A stretch of DNA of 64,000 nucleotides from assembly GCA_947034895.1 (NCBI GenBank), contig OX344764.1, positions 34,660,935 through 34,724,934 on the forward strand. The letters run 5' to 3'. Shown piece by piece: positions 47,678 through 59,480 of this stretch. The notes beneath the pieces are model-generated. The model did not search any database and was not told where the DNA came from. It worked only from the letters and a program-made list of their open reading frames with translations. Each line of letters begins with the position of its first letter. The stretch's first letter is position 1. A program made the position numbers and the translations under genes. This stretch comes from Rhytidiadelphus loreus (Eukaryota > Streptophyta > Bryopsida > Hypnales > Hylocomiaceae).

Positions 47678-50595
47678 ACGGGGGGTGCACTATTCAGGAG
47701 GTTCATTGATCACCTACGAACAAGCTCCTATTATTCAAGGGCTATGTAGGTGATTTTTGAGAATTTATAGAGGGCTTAATTTACCTAAATTTCTAAAAGA
47801 GGGTTATTTCATGTACCCTATCTTTTAGTATAATTTGTTTGGAGCTCCAATTTTCTATACCCTATGTTCATTATAAAAATGCTTGAGTTAGATTTGTTCA
47901 AAAAACATACCAACATTTCACATGCAAAATTCTTACACCACAACCGAAACTGAAGAGTCCAAAATCAAACTATATTCAGAAGAGTCCGAAATCACAGCAA
48001 GTAGCCAAATTTTTTTGAAGCAATGAAACCAAAAGTTGTGCCAAAACTGTGGAGATCAAAACAATGATGGAGAAACAATGTATCATGACAAAACAAAAGC
48101 TGTATAGAATGTTCAAGTCCCAAAAAATTTGGTGTGTGTGTTAACAAACACATAACACACCATTCATGATTAATGTCACAAAACTGAGTATGTACACATG
48201 GGCAAAACTGAGTATGTTCACGCATAGTCGGCCTCATCACCTCGTGGCCTTTAATCTAACGATGCGTGTTCGAGCGTGCCAGTAGTGTAGCCTCTGTAAT
48301 CTCAATTTTTTAGTAAGTTGCCTAGTATGTCTATTCACTTCTAAGGCAGATAAGTACCCTAATCGTATCCCTCCAGCACTGCTACAGTCACCCCGCTTGA
48401 CGGTTGCGTGCTCTTCTCTTCGAACTCTAAGCCTAAAGTCGGTTTCAGCCGGTATGAGCGCACACATGGGACAAGTTACATTAGGGAAGGGCACTCCCTC
48501 CACTGAAATTCAATTACATTGTTTGTGGCGAAAAGCACCCTTCACCTGCACTAAATTTCCTTGAAAATTAACTACCTCAGTGAGATGCGGTTCCACATAC
48601 CACTGAGCACCATTGTGAAGGTCGTCAAGCAAACCAATGACAACATATGACTGATCTCTGTATCGCACAGCTGGACCACGAAATCCGTAGCAAAGCAGAG
48701 ACCCAAGAAACCCATGATCCAAAGTTTGAGCCATACCTCCCACATTTGTTGAAGTTCCGCTTAACCACGAGTGAAGATCTTGTTGATTACATTGTGAGCT
48801 TCCTGCACTTGATGTGGTGGGGCGCCCAGATCGACCCGTTCGGACTGGTTCTCTGAGACGCAGATGTGCTTCTTCGACAACCTTCTGGTGCTTCCATCCG
48901 CTGAGGTGATTTCTCAAATTGATCTCCAAATTTTTGCATGGTGGGCAGAGAACCATCATTTCCCGGCAATAGGGACATTTTACTTTGAACCAATAATAGC
49001 GGGTGTCCTCTACCGCACAGTTCCCCAAGACTACGAATTTCTTCACTCCTTGCGGAAGATCAGCATTGACAAACTCCATGATCTTAATCCCGTCTGAAAT
49101 CAAATTCTTGTGGTCCTCGGGAGTTAGGATGACAACCCGCCCATTTGTGGCCTCCGACTGCGGATGGTCCTCGAAGTTGATGTTTTTAGCCTTGCAGAAG
49201 TTTCTGACATGCCCTACACTCACAAGGTGGAATCGCCTGAAATTGTTAAACAAATTGTCAACCTGCATTTTTGTGTGCTCCTTATTATTCCCACCGCAGT
49301 CCTTCTTGCACTCGGCGCACCAAACTTTCACCACGCCAGAGCCATTTAGGTCAAAAGTTTTGACCCACCAATTGTGGTCCTCTAATGCGGCTCGCTTCAA
49401 CTCAACTCTCAGTTTCTTCGCCCTCTCGAAATACAGATCGGTAACAACAGCTGTGAGAAGCTGCGACTTCAGAGGGTTATCGACAACCTCGTTGGAGTCT
49501 CCTAAAACACTCACACCAGATGAAGCTGCGGCCGGAACAGCAAGTTCTTCTCCTTCAACATCAGGGAACTGCCCTTCTTCCAGCTGCACTTCAATCCTAG
49601 GAGGAATCGCAGGTTCTGTAGTGAGGCGCCTCCGCTTATTGCCATTAACATCATCTTCGACAACCCTAATGACGTGAACATCTTTGCCAAATCCGTTGAG
49701 GCGCTCCAACCTTTTCCTGACGCGCCTTTTGTCTTCAACGTCCTAGAATTCGAAGGCCCATTCCAACATGTCGTTCGACTCCAACGAGTTTCTCAATGCC
49801 TCCAAGGTCGCAGCTCCTCCATTGTTCAGCTTGCCTAAGTACTCAGGATCTGCCGACTCGCACTCCAACGTCCACAAAGTCACCTTGTCGTTTGCCATGT
49901 GACCCCACCCAAATTCCTAAAACTGAATTGTCTGCCTAATCCTTGCAAACCCCACCCAAAATTGAAACACGAAATTCGAACACGAATCTGCAATCTCTCA
50001 ACCCTAAACCATGAACACTCACGGAAATTCAAATAGAAGCCGCGCAATCTCGGAAACCGTGACCCAAACCCTAATGTCTAGCAAACACCCTAAACCATTC
50101 AGCAAACTCGCAGGTGCGATTAGCAAGAAAACTCACAGCAACGTTCGGCGTGCGGGATTCAACGTTCACTTGCCCACTCCCCCGCCATTGAACTGAATAA
50201 ACTTTCGTAAAGTGCCGCCTTAAAATTCATTCATTCACATTCAATCTGTAAGTTACAGCTAGCACATGGGATTCTAGATGATACTTAACTAACCATTAAC
50301 TCTTACAACTCTGTGATTTCAGAATACAGATCATGGATTCATACTAAGTTATTCTAAATATACTATGGAAAGTTCGAATTTTTGGAGGGGAATTTTGGCA
50401 GGGCTACCATTAAAAATAAATAAAATCAAATTTTAGTGTTTTTGTATACCCTTCATTAGATTTAATAGCTAAAAGTCCATTATGTGGAGGCTACTTTACT
50501 TTGAATAACTATATAAAATTTATGACTTTTCAATTAAAAAGAGTCTTCATTAGTTCGCACGTGAACATCAAATAACCGGGGAGTGCACCCCCGGG
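47678..50595. mobile_element. 2.9-kb element with 9-bp target duplication (MULE-like)
   Basis: AATACATGC occurs exactly at 47669-47677 and 50596-50604. The ends are ACGGGGGGTGCACT on the left and the mirror AGTGCACCCCCGGG on the right, with looser similarity inward (TTCATTGATCACC, and TACGAAC against GCGAACT). Nine-base duplications are typical of Mutator-like elements, but the encoded protein shows no MULE transposase motif I recognise. A single broken minus-strand gene fills the centre. A relic of the same terminus lies at 26010-26066. Confidence 0.8.
48237..49898 (-). pseudogene. Zinc-finger mobile-element protein with two in-frame stops
   Basis: ATG at 49898 (MANDKVTLW) opens a frame of 554 codons that is continuous except for TAG at 49743-49745 and TGA at 48510-48512. 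It reads: a short N-terminal domain, a disordered acidic region, a Cys cluster with VWCAECKKDCGG, a second with KCPYCREMM and LCPPCKN followed by two His (NHLSGWKH) that looks like a nucleic-acid-binding zinc finger, and after the TGA a third with TCPMCALIP. Both stops sit where tryptophan codons (TGG) would give natural text (FEF-stop-DVEDK and QCN-stop-ISVEG). The ORF ends in the basic segment RLKATR. I do not recognise the family. The element would need this product or a relative for movement. Confidence 0.6.
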
Positions 50596-50604
50596 AATAC
50601 ATGC

Positions 50605-52189
50605 CCACCTCATGTTCTTTGTTCAACTTTAAGATATTTTATATGTACATTATGCCAAATTTAAAGCAAACAAAAGCCTAACAAGTATATTTCTCTTTGG
50701 GCAATATCCACTCTTGTATCCACTCAAGATTCATCTACAAGGCATTTTGTTTCATTATCCTTCTACACTTTATTTACACAATCTAACTAATTCCTATCAT
50801 TGGAGAAGACATATTAAACCACTCATACTTCCATACTTTGAATTGGCTACTATTGGAGACACTTGACTTGCATGAAGTAAGCCTTTAGGGTTGCAAAGAT
50901 ATTAGGAAAGAATTCTATTTTCAAAAAAACACATTCAAAGAGTGTAAAGATTATGCAAAGAGAGACCATTGCCAAAATAATGCATTTGTAGAAAGGGTGG
51001 TTCATTTGTATACTAAAGAATAGTGCAAGAGCATAGTGTTCAAGACCCATATTGCCACTAGCTTGGTGCCAATATAAACCTTGGGCACCACATTCACACT
51101 TTGACATTGTATTCACTGGTGCCCCAAAACCACCCTTCTACTAGTGATGCTTCCAATCTAACTTACCATAAAGTGATACAATTGAATCCAACATACTTGT
51201 CAATGAACATCAATTTTGACAACATAGTGAAAAATTTAAATTTCTACTTCATATTTGAATGGTCCATGTCACCCTAAACCTTGTCAAGAGATGACTTGTG
51301 ACATTGGAAAGGACTTGAAGGAAAAAGATAGCTCTAGGCAATGGAGTTTTGTGATTTGGATCATGAGTACTAGCATGTCAAATAGGGTTAGTCACTCATT
51401 TCAAAGTTTGACCTTTCTTAATTCTTTTAGAGTATGATTTAATATTAGATGCTCAATTTGACATTTTCATAATGTCAACTTTTAATAGAGATTGTTCTTG
51501 CTCTTAACTTGTACTTAGTCAAGTGTTAGTGGAGTCTACTATCTTATTACACATCTTTCTAATTGTTTTGCATGAGCAAATGTTTATTAATTAAATTTTA
51601 GTAAGTGTGATTATATTGAATAAACTCGATTAGTATAATTAAAGTACTAATAATTTTAGTGAGCAATGTGTAAGCTCCCAATTCATCACTTAGGACTCAT
51701 AGTTTTGTTTTTGTTCATTTTTAGGGTAGAAATACCATAAACAGTTAAAATAAGCATTTTAGCCTATAAGATATGGGAAATTCATTGAGAAATTTAGCTC
51801 TATGTATACACAAATAAGGATGAGGAAGAATGAAACAAAATCAAAATCAAAATCTTCAAAAATGAATATTTTATTGAATATAAATGTGGATTTCTAATAC
51901 AAGCCCCATTCTTGTCTCATAGCTTCACCTAAAACGGTTTCCCTTGGAACTTGTTCCTAATAAAGTCTAAGCCAATCGAATTTCAGCAAATCAAATCTTT
52001 TCAAATCAACATCAAAGCTAGCTATTGTTGGTTTTAGAACACACTATTGTGCCATTAGGAGGGGGGTGCCATTTATGGTATTCTTACCTTATAGATTCAA
52101 TTAAGTTTATTATGCAAAAAAACAACCAAAGAGTGTTAAAACAAAATAGGTATCTTACATTCTAATATGGTATTTGGACCAAAATGGAG
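50605..52189. other. No gene seen
   Basis: AT-rich DNA with short ORFs only. The left border of the LTR-like copy at 52190 is not sharp and may start somewhat earlier. Confidence 0.4.
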
Positions 52190-53606
52190 TTGAATACCTA
52201 AAATAACCCAGAATCTCACATGTGTATTGATTAGAAATCCAAAAGTGATAGAAATTAAGAATACCTAGTGAATATTGCTTGAATTGCCTAAACCTACCTT
52301 GTATGTGACAAATCATGGCTAAAATGGTTTGAAAAAACCCTAGTAAGATCTCTAAATCAATTCCTAGAGATAGGTTTTAGTTTCTTAGTTGATTATGAGA
52401 AATACTAGAAACTCCAATTGTTAGCCAATAGGATCTTGCACTCAAGATGGATCGGAGGAGGGCATCTACAATAGAATTATAGTATTCCATGGCAAAAATC
52501 ACACCAAAAAAATCCAACAACAAAATTAGTTTGCCAAAATTTTCTTTCGAATGAAAGATTCTATAAACATTGATAATTAAAGGAAATAGCAAGATTTTAA
52601 TCTTATGCTTTGAATGTGCAAAATAAAAATACAAGATTTCACATCTTTTATGGGATTACATAAGAGGTTCCATAAAATTTTCTAAAATTTTCTAACTTTT
52701 AGAAGGCTTCTAGACAATCAACTACTTAAATCTAAAATAGAAAACCCTAAAAATTATCCAAATTGTGGTAAAATCTCACTAAAAAATATTATTGCTTCTC
52801 TTATGCTAATAGCATGCTTTGGAAAGTTTCAAGGCATTTTGACAATTAGAAGTACACAAACCAATGAGATTCTCTAATTTCAGCAAATTTGGAGATTTAG
52901 TGTTGAATTCACCGTTGTTTCAAGAGCATTCAAAATTGGAATGACACCAAAAAAAAGGTCTTTTATACACCCTTGTACCTTCCAAAGAGCCTAGGCTAGT
53001 TACTTTCTTCAAAAAAGATAAACTCCAATAGTTAGATTTTTACCTTGTTTCAGTTTTAAGTTGTTACTAGTTTTTGATAACTATTTTGTGATGGAAAAGG
53101 CGAGGGGTGATCTTTTAAACTAAAATTGACCTCTTGAAGTCAATGGCACAATCCATTTGTGATTTGGAGTCTTTCTCCATAAGTTAAAGAAATAGGATAG
53201 AAATAGAAAATTCTAAAGATTGGGATGAAAATCTTAAGTGATAAGGCGGGTGATAAGGTTACCATTAGGTAGACAAGAGGGACGGGTGCCCATGGAAAGT
53301 GTATATAAGGACACCTTACTCCCTCTCAAACCACCCCTTGTTCTTGTTCTTGAAGCAAGTGTTGAAAGCATTGAGGTCTCTTCAAACCGTGTATTCTCTT
53401 GTACTCATTGGTGTTTGTTTTGTACTAACTATTGTCTTTGAAGTTGTTATACTAACTTGTACTAACCTTAATCCACGATAGAGCTTTGACCATAGAATAA
53501 CCTCATGGTAATCATTAGAATAGCTTGAGGATCATTCTGTAAAAAAAACCAAGTAAATTGTGTTTAGAGTTTTGTTTTTTAGCCACCTAAGGTAGTTGAA
53601 AGAATT
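52190..53606 (+). repeat. LTR-like repeat, copy A (older, AT-rich), split by a CACTA insertion
   Basis: It aligns in order with 60420-62100: GATAGGTTYTAGTTTC, CCAATTGTTAGC, AAAATCTCACTAAAAA, a GTTACTAGTTT/GCACTAGTTT block, AATCCATTTG, then a promoter-like TATATAA at 53302-53308 followed by ACTCCCTCTC. Copy A resumes at 59291-59480 after the CACTA element. Compared with copy B it has lost many C and G to T and A. The promoter-like layout suggests LTRs of a retrotransposon family. Confidence 0.6.
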
Positions 53607-53968
53607 CACTACATCAAAAGCAATGTTTTATGACTGCAAAATATGACTGTAGTGAGTCATAAAATCAAAAAATCTGATTCACACAGAAATCAGTTTAGAT
53701 GATTCGGAGCATGACTGGGTCCAGTCATTACCGACGAGTCGCTTCGGACATTAGTCATATTTTGAATCATATGGGTTGGAAGGTATAATTATCCATAATT
53801 AGTTTTTTTTGCCAACGTGGCATATACGTTGACTATCTTTGGGGTCTTGACTTTTTCTTGAGCTACTCGGCAAAAAAAAAATCCTATGTGGCATATATAT
53901 GACTTTGTTTAATCATATTTTTGGCTGACGAGGAATATGACTGTGGTGAGTCATGTTTTGGTTGACGT

Positions 53969-55163
53969 TGTCGTGTTGAGAGCGTTTGCCTCGAGGAATC
54001 ACAAGGATTTTGGCTCCGATCAAAAATGGCTCGGGAATGGAAAAAAGTCGTAAGATGATATAAACAAATGTATTCGTGACTTGTGGAATCTTCGAATCTT
54101 CAAGTCTTCAAATCTTCAAACTCGCTCATCTCTACTCTCAGATCTCAAATGCCTTTGATTAGTTCATCAAAAGCACCTTCATCAACTGTTTTGGAATTCT
54201 TTGAAGTTGAAGTTGAAGGTGTAGGCTCAAGTGATGTTTTTGAAGTTGTTGTAATTCGTACGGGTGCAACATCCATATGTCCAGATATACCTCTAAATCT
54301 CACCCTCCGTTGCTTTGTGACAAGAGTAACAGTCTCCTCCACTCTTCTCCAATCGTTTGTGAAACCTCTTTCAATGGTTTGATCACCAAGAAGTAAGAAA
54401 AGTCTATCCTCTAAAGCATCATCAGTTGCTTGTAAAAAGAGCTCAGCCTTCCTAGTATTAAGAAGGCGTCTTTCTGCCAAAGGTAGCTGGTTGTATTTCT
54501 TCTCAAAATCTCGTAGCAACTCATTTGGGCCCATATTGTTCCCAAGACGTTGCTCAATTCAATCAAGGAAGGATCTTTTAGTTATTCTTTCTGAGTCTTT
54601 GTCAAAATACTTGTCCCATAGTCTTTCCTCGAACATCAACCACGAGATCACATTTGCAGCATCTCCTTGAATTTCTTCAACTCTTTCACGAATCACAGAT
54701 ATAACTGCCAAGCTGAACGTTTGCATCATGCGGTCTTCTGACACTTCATGCACCTCCATTTCACAAACATATGACTTCAAGAACTTTGTGATGTTTTTCC
54801 CGTCAAATCTTCCACACTTGTCAACGACACCCTTTAAAGCTTTGGTAGCCCCTTGACCACCAGGGTGTCTTCTCTACTCTCCATAAACATCGCCAAGGTG
54901 CCAAGTATGACCTCCGTGTTGGCTTTTGCTTCCAAAAGAGCCCCTCCAGTATCTCCCATCGTCCTTAGCCAAAACTAATCGCCCCAAAGTTTTTCTCAGT
55001 GGAAGCATCAAATGTCGTATTGAGAGCATTTGCCTCAAGGAACCATGAGGATTTTAGCTACGATCAGAAATGACTCGGGAATGAAAAAAATCATAAGATG
55101 ATATAAACAAATGAATTCGTGACTTGTAGAATCTTTAAATCTTCGAGTCTTCAAATCTTCAAA
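53969..55163 (-). mobile_element. Gag-only LTR retrotransposon (TR-GAG type)
   Basis: Direct repeats of about 150 bp at 53969-54120 and 55013-55163 are the LTRs. On the minus strand they begin TTTGAAGATTTGAAGACT and end TACGACA or CACGACA. Next to the 5' LTR is TTTGATGCTTCCACTGAG, in the position and style of a primer-binding region. The gag frame follows, and a purine-rich tract (GAGAGTAGAGATGAGCGAG) directly precedes the 3' LTR, about 6 bases past the gag stop. There is no pol. I see no target duplication. It lies inside the CACTA element. Confidence 0.75.
54145..54959 (-). pseudogene. Retrotransposon gag (capsid-like), frameshifted and with internal TGA
   Basis: ATG at 54959 begins MGDTGGALLEAK. 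A one-base shift near 54868 moves the frame to the part carrying GRFDGKNITKFLKSYVCEM. TGA at 54559-54561 then splits FLD from IEQRLGNN in the same frame, where plant gag relatives have tryptophan. The rest (NELLRDFEKKYNQLP, AELFLQATDDALEDRL, NDWRRVEETV) matches the plant gag-like capsid family that I associate with seed-free plants. The C-terminus is short and S/T-rich without a zinc knuckle. It would form the particle of a parasite that relies on other elements' enzymes. Confidence 0.75.
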
Positions 55164-56382
55164 TTGTTACTTATTGTCCTATCATGTAGTGTTTTTAAAT
55201 AGGCCAAGGGTTAAAGTAAGGTGATAAGAAACTACGGGCTTTGAACATATAAAATGGGACAGTCAGACCACGAGCTAAATCGTCTGAGGGATTGGATCAT
55301 AAATTTCAAACCCACGGTGACCAGTAAACTTACCTCACCAGTAAAAACAACATAAAAGTCTCGACCATGTAGGCAATTAATCCCACTTTGTCGCATCCAC
55401 AACACAAAATGAAGCTAGCATTGGTGTAACCCAAATCGCCTGTAACAACAAAATTTACAAAGCCACAAGTCACACACACACAAATCTTCAACACCTCCTC
55501 CAATCTTCAACTTCGACCTCCAATTCTCAAGCTAAACTTTGATTGAGTGCCACCATTGCTCTACAGCTCCAAATGATATGAGTGATAACTTTTTGAAAAG
55601 CTAACACAAACTTCAAATTTCACTTCAAATTTCAAACAATTCTAAAACTTTGTCCAACTTCTATAGCCATCCAAAGCTTTGGCCTTGAAAAAAAAGGGCA
55701 ACAGACCCTCCTTTACCTCCACACTCACAACTCACTCATACAATCTCCAAATAGAATGAGTGATATTTTTATAGAAAGCTAACACAATTTTCTACACTCT
55801 TTTTAAATTTCATTGCAAACTAAGAACTTGTCCGTTTTTTATGGCCGGTCAAAGTCTCTACCTTTTTATTTTAAAAGCAACAAACCCTCTTCCACTCAAA
55901 TTAGCACAACTTTTGATTCACAACTCCAAATCAAATAAATGAAAACAATTTAGAAACTACACACCATGATATACAAATTCTGCAAATTTCATTTCAAACT
56001 TCTTCAAACTCACAACACAATGGGCCTCCAAACATTTGGGTCCTTCCTAAACTCACAACGGGAGAGAAGATGAATAGTATTCACTTTTTCTCCACCTTAT
56101 CTTCACTCTAATCACACAAACAAGTAGGGTCAGCACTAACTTACTCCCAGAACTACAACATGAATAATTGAGCACTTATTTGACCTCACAAATATTTCTT
56201 TATCTTTAACTTTGAAGAAAATTCACTTCAAGCTCACCTAGAAGATAAACTATTTGAATATTTCCTCCATACTATTTCACAAACACAAATTTATTATAGT
56301 AAATTACTTCAACTATGAAATGAAAAACTAAAATTCAACATATATCTAATAGAGGTAAAAAACTAGAGCTTCAATTGAAATG

Positions 56383-56841
56383 TCACTCCATCTGCAAGAA
56401 TTTGAGGATGTGTTTGACGATAGCAACAATATAATTGACACAATCTGCCTTGGTTAAAGGATTGACTGGCCCTTCTAACCATCGTTAATGACCACGACTC
56501 CCTTTGATAGGTCTCACCATGCAATAGTACTGGTCGTCGTTGAAGCCTACAAAGAATCCTTCAAATGTCACTTCACGGCTGTTGAGTTCAACACATCCAA
56601 TCTGCAATAAAATCACCAATGCCCAAGCGTCACGATGAAGGTTACCGTGCCATTGTTTCTCTAAGCAAGGTTATTTCGGTAGTCGAGATGGCCCAGCTTC
56701 ATCTTCTAGTCGCCCGTGTAGCAATAAAATATCCAATGGCAGTTGTGGCTAATCCGGCAATTGTGATAAGGAAAATTCAAACTCACACTTCAGTTGAGAT
56801 TTTTCATCTTGAGACTCAGAAAAAATCCTCCAATTCGACAT
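56383..56841 (-). pseudogene. Decayed unidentified gene fragment inside the CACTA element
   Basis: From ATG at 56841 (MSNWRIFSESQ) one frame runs 153 codons to TGA at 56383, interrupted by three stops (one TAG, two TAA). Between them the text is strongly protein-like: WHGNLHRDAWALVILLQ, REVTFEGFFVGFNDDQYYC, RWLEGPVNPLTKADC, VKHILKFLQ. I do not recognise the family. It may be transposon-encoded or captured. Confidence 0.5.
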
Positions 56842-57049
56842 AGTATAGTTTAAATAAAACACGAAGAAGTAGAATATCAAATGAGATGAAGCTTTCAAGT
56901 GAATCTTTCTCTATATAGTCGGAGAGAGAAGGCGCCACTTTGAAGCCACCTCAAATGACGCCATTTACATTATAATGCTACAAATATTTAAATTTAACTA
57001 AATCATGTATATATACATATTCTATATAATGTCTGCATTTGCAGCACGA

Positions 57050-57400
57050 TATTGTAGAATATGACTGTGGTGAGTTATGTTTTGGTTAATGTGGAATATG
57101 ATTGCAATGAGTCATATTTTTTGTTGATGTGGAATATAATTGTGATGAGTCATTTTTTTAATTGTAGAATGTTACTCTTGTGAGTCATATATTCTGCTAT
57201 GTGGAATATGATTGTGATGAGTCATTTTTTTAATTGTAGAATAACACTCTTGTGAGTCATATTTTCTACTATGTGAAAAATAATTCTCTTGGATCATATT
57301 TTTGAATGATGTGGAATATGAATATGACTCTTGTGAATCATATTCTTTGCTAATGTGAAATATGATTTTTGTGAGTCTTATTTTTGGTTGATATGGTAGT
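57050..57400 (+). repeat. Subterminal repeats of the 5.7-kb CACTA element
   Basis: Seven or so irregular units of about 36 bases combine GTGGAATATGA, GTGATGAGTCAT and a T-run. They echo those at 53640-53960. Confidence 0.75.
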
Positions 57401-57937
57401 TAATGCGAGTGTCATTAATAATTTTATGACTGATTGTAATCATATTTTGGAATGTGTAAGGTTATATTTTGACACACATAAGTATGAGCATTATATGACT
57501 ATAACTAATTATATTTTGGCCAATATATTTCATGAAATGTAACTCAAGCAAGTGATATTTTGGATAATTGAGAATTATATTTTTAAAATTTGTGTGTAGT
57601 TTGTGATTGGGGTGATTGAGGTTCAAAACAACTTTAATTACAAACTACAATTACATTTTTCATGCATTTTAAATGGACATGACACATTGCAATTATACAT
57701 CAAGATGATTTAACAATTGAAAAAAACTCTTCGTGAAGTTAAAAACACATACACATGATTTTAGAGATATGTATGAGACAATCATATTGGAGAGGGAGAA
57801 TGCAAGAAAGAATGCAGTTCTCTTCATTAACATTTATTAGTCAACAATATAAAACATATATATATCACAATGAATCATTCACAAAATCCAATAGGACCTA
57901 CATTCCTTACAATAATGTGAAGATGGCTCCATTAACA

Positions 57938-58262
57938 CGATATTCGTTATTTTGGGAGAATTCTATGATTTTGGGAGTATGCAGTTCAGCGCGGTTCGCG
58001 CAGATCTGCACCACAAATTGGAAAACTGGAATTTTCAAATGGCCATAACTTATTCAAATTTTGTCCAAAATGGGCATATGAGGTGTTTTTTGACATCTAC
58101 GGAATCTGTAGATGTCAAAAAACACCTCATATGCCCAGTTTTGACAAAATTTGAGTAAGTTATGGCCATTCGAAAATTCCAGTTTCTCAATCTGTGATTC
58201 AGATTAGCGCAAACCGACCTAAATTGGGAGATAGGAAAACTCCCCAAATAACGAATATCATG
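57938..58262. mobile_element. 325-bp hairpin element
   Basis: It starts GATATTCGTTATTT and ends AAATAACGAATATC. The two halves are reverse complements around about 58105, with TTTTGACATCTACGGA and its mirror at the tip. ORFs on opposite strands are therefore near copies. A transcript would form a long hairpin. Confidence 0.85.
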
Positions 58263-58399
58263 TTCATTGGGTTGTAAGTAGCCTCCAACAACTTTGTTTG
58301 AACTTTTGGTGCCTGTATATACAATTAAAAAAATTCAAGGTCAATTTTTAGTGAATGAACAACAAAGCTCAACCTTCTAAGGTTTACAACGACACAAAA

Positions 58400-58870
58400 T
58401 ATGTAGCATAAGTTTAGAATAGGAAGAATAAAAATGGTGATGAAAGAAAGAAGAAGAAAAAAGTGGCAAGTGCTAAAATATAACAACAAATAAGAGTTAA
58501 GATGCAACAAAAAATAACAAGAGGCAACAACTAAGAGGCAATAAGAAACATCAAGAAACAAGTGTTAAGAGACAACAAAAAGAAACAAGAAGTAAGAACT
58601 AAAAAGCAATAAAAGGAAACAAAAAGTAAGAATTAAGAAGAAGAAAGAGTTAAATGCAAGAAGAAGAAACAAGATTCATAAACTAAAAAACAACAAGAAG
58701 AAGTAAGAGCTAAGATGCAACAAGAACTAAAATGCAACAAAAACCAACAACTAAGAAGCAAAAAACAAGTAGCAACAAGGAAGAGTTAAGAGACAACAAG
58801 AAGCAACAAATAAGAAATAACAATAAGTAAGAGCTATGGGACAACAAAAGGCAAGGAAAAAGAGCCAAAA
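58400..58870 (+). repeat. Purine-rich AAC/AAG low-complexity tract
   Basis: Irregular repeats of AACAAGAAG, AAGAGTTAAGA and AGCAACAA. It has no coding value. Confidence 0.7.
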
Positions 58871-59480
58871 GAAGTGACGGATAGGGTTTCAAAACTCTAA
58901 AAAAATGGTGATTAGGTTTGAAAATCCAAAAAAAGAATTGGCTAGGATTTCAAAATTTTAAACAATGACTTGTCTATATTTTTTTGGGATTGCCCATATT
59001 TTCTTGGGCTACCCAAAAATAAAAAAATGTCACTCCCATGAAAATTTGACTAGAAATATGACTCAACATTCCCCAAACATGTTCCCTACGTTCTCTATAA
59101 AATACTTTGGTGTTTCCAATGAGCGTATAGTATATGCTTGTGAAGTACAAGGCCCAAAAATGACTAGCAGTCATATTTTGCAGTCATATTTCTCTCTAAG
59201 GTGTTGGCATCCAAGAATATGAGTGTGAGTAGTCGCCAGTCATCCCCAATCATATTTTTGTATTCATAAAACACTCCTTTTGTTGTAGTGATTTAAAGTG
59301 GTTGTAAAATACCAAGTTGTTTCAAAGTTTAGTTACCATGACTCCAATCATCAAAGTTTAGCTCCCAAGTTGAATTTCCAAAGTTGGATTGCCAAGAATC
59401 GGTTTTCACCTTCCAAAGTTTAGTTCTCAAAATACCAAGATTTAGTGGCCAAGGGCTAGTCTTTGATTTTCCAAGCCCCT

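Larger units (their letters stand above)
53607..59290. mobile_element. 5.7-kb CACTA element with nested cargo
   Basis: The termini are CACTACATCAAAAGCA and its near mirror ending TTTTGTTGTAGTG, with ATT on both sides (53604-53606 and 59291-59293), a perfect 3-bp target duplication. Subterminal DNA at both ends repeats ATGACTGTRGTGAGTCAT phrases (53640-53960 and 57050-57400). The interior contains a gag-only LTR element, a decayed gene fragment, a hairpin element and a purine-rich stretch. No CACTA transposase remains. Confidence 0.9.

Noticed and set aside
48237..49898. Mutator transposase call for the zinc-finger gene
   Set aside because: The 9-bp duplication suggests it, but no MULE DDE core or CCHC signature is visible, so only the element, not the protein, is called MULE-like.
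57952..58247. Two overlapping ORFs on opposite strands with near-identical products
   Set aside because: They are the two arms of one DNA hairpin, not genes.
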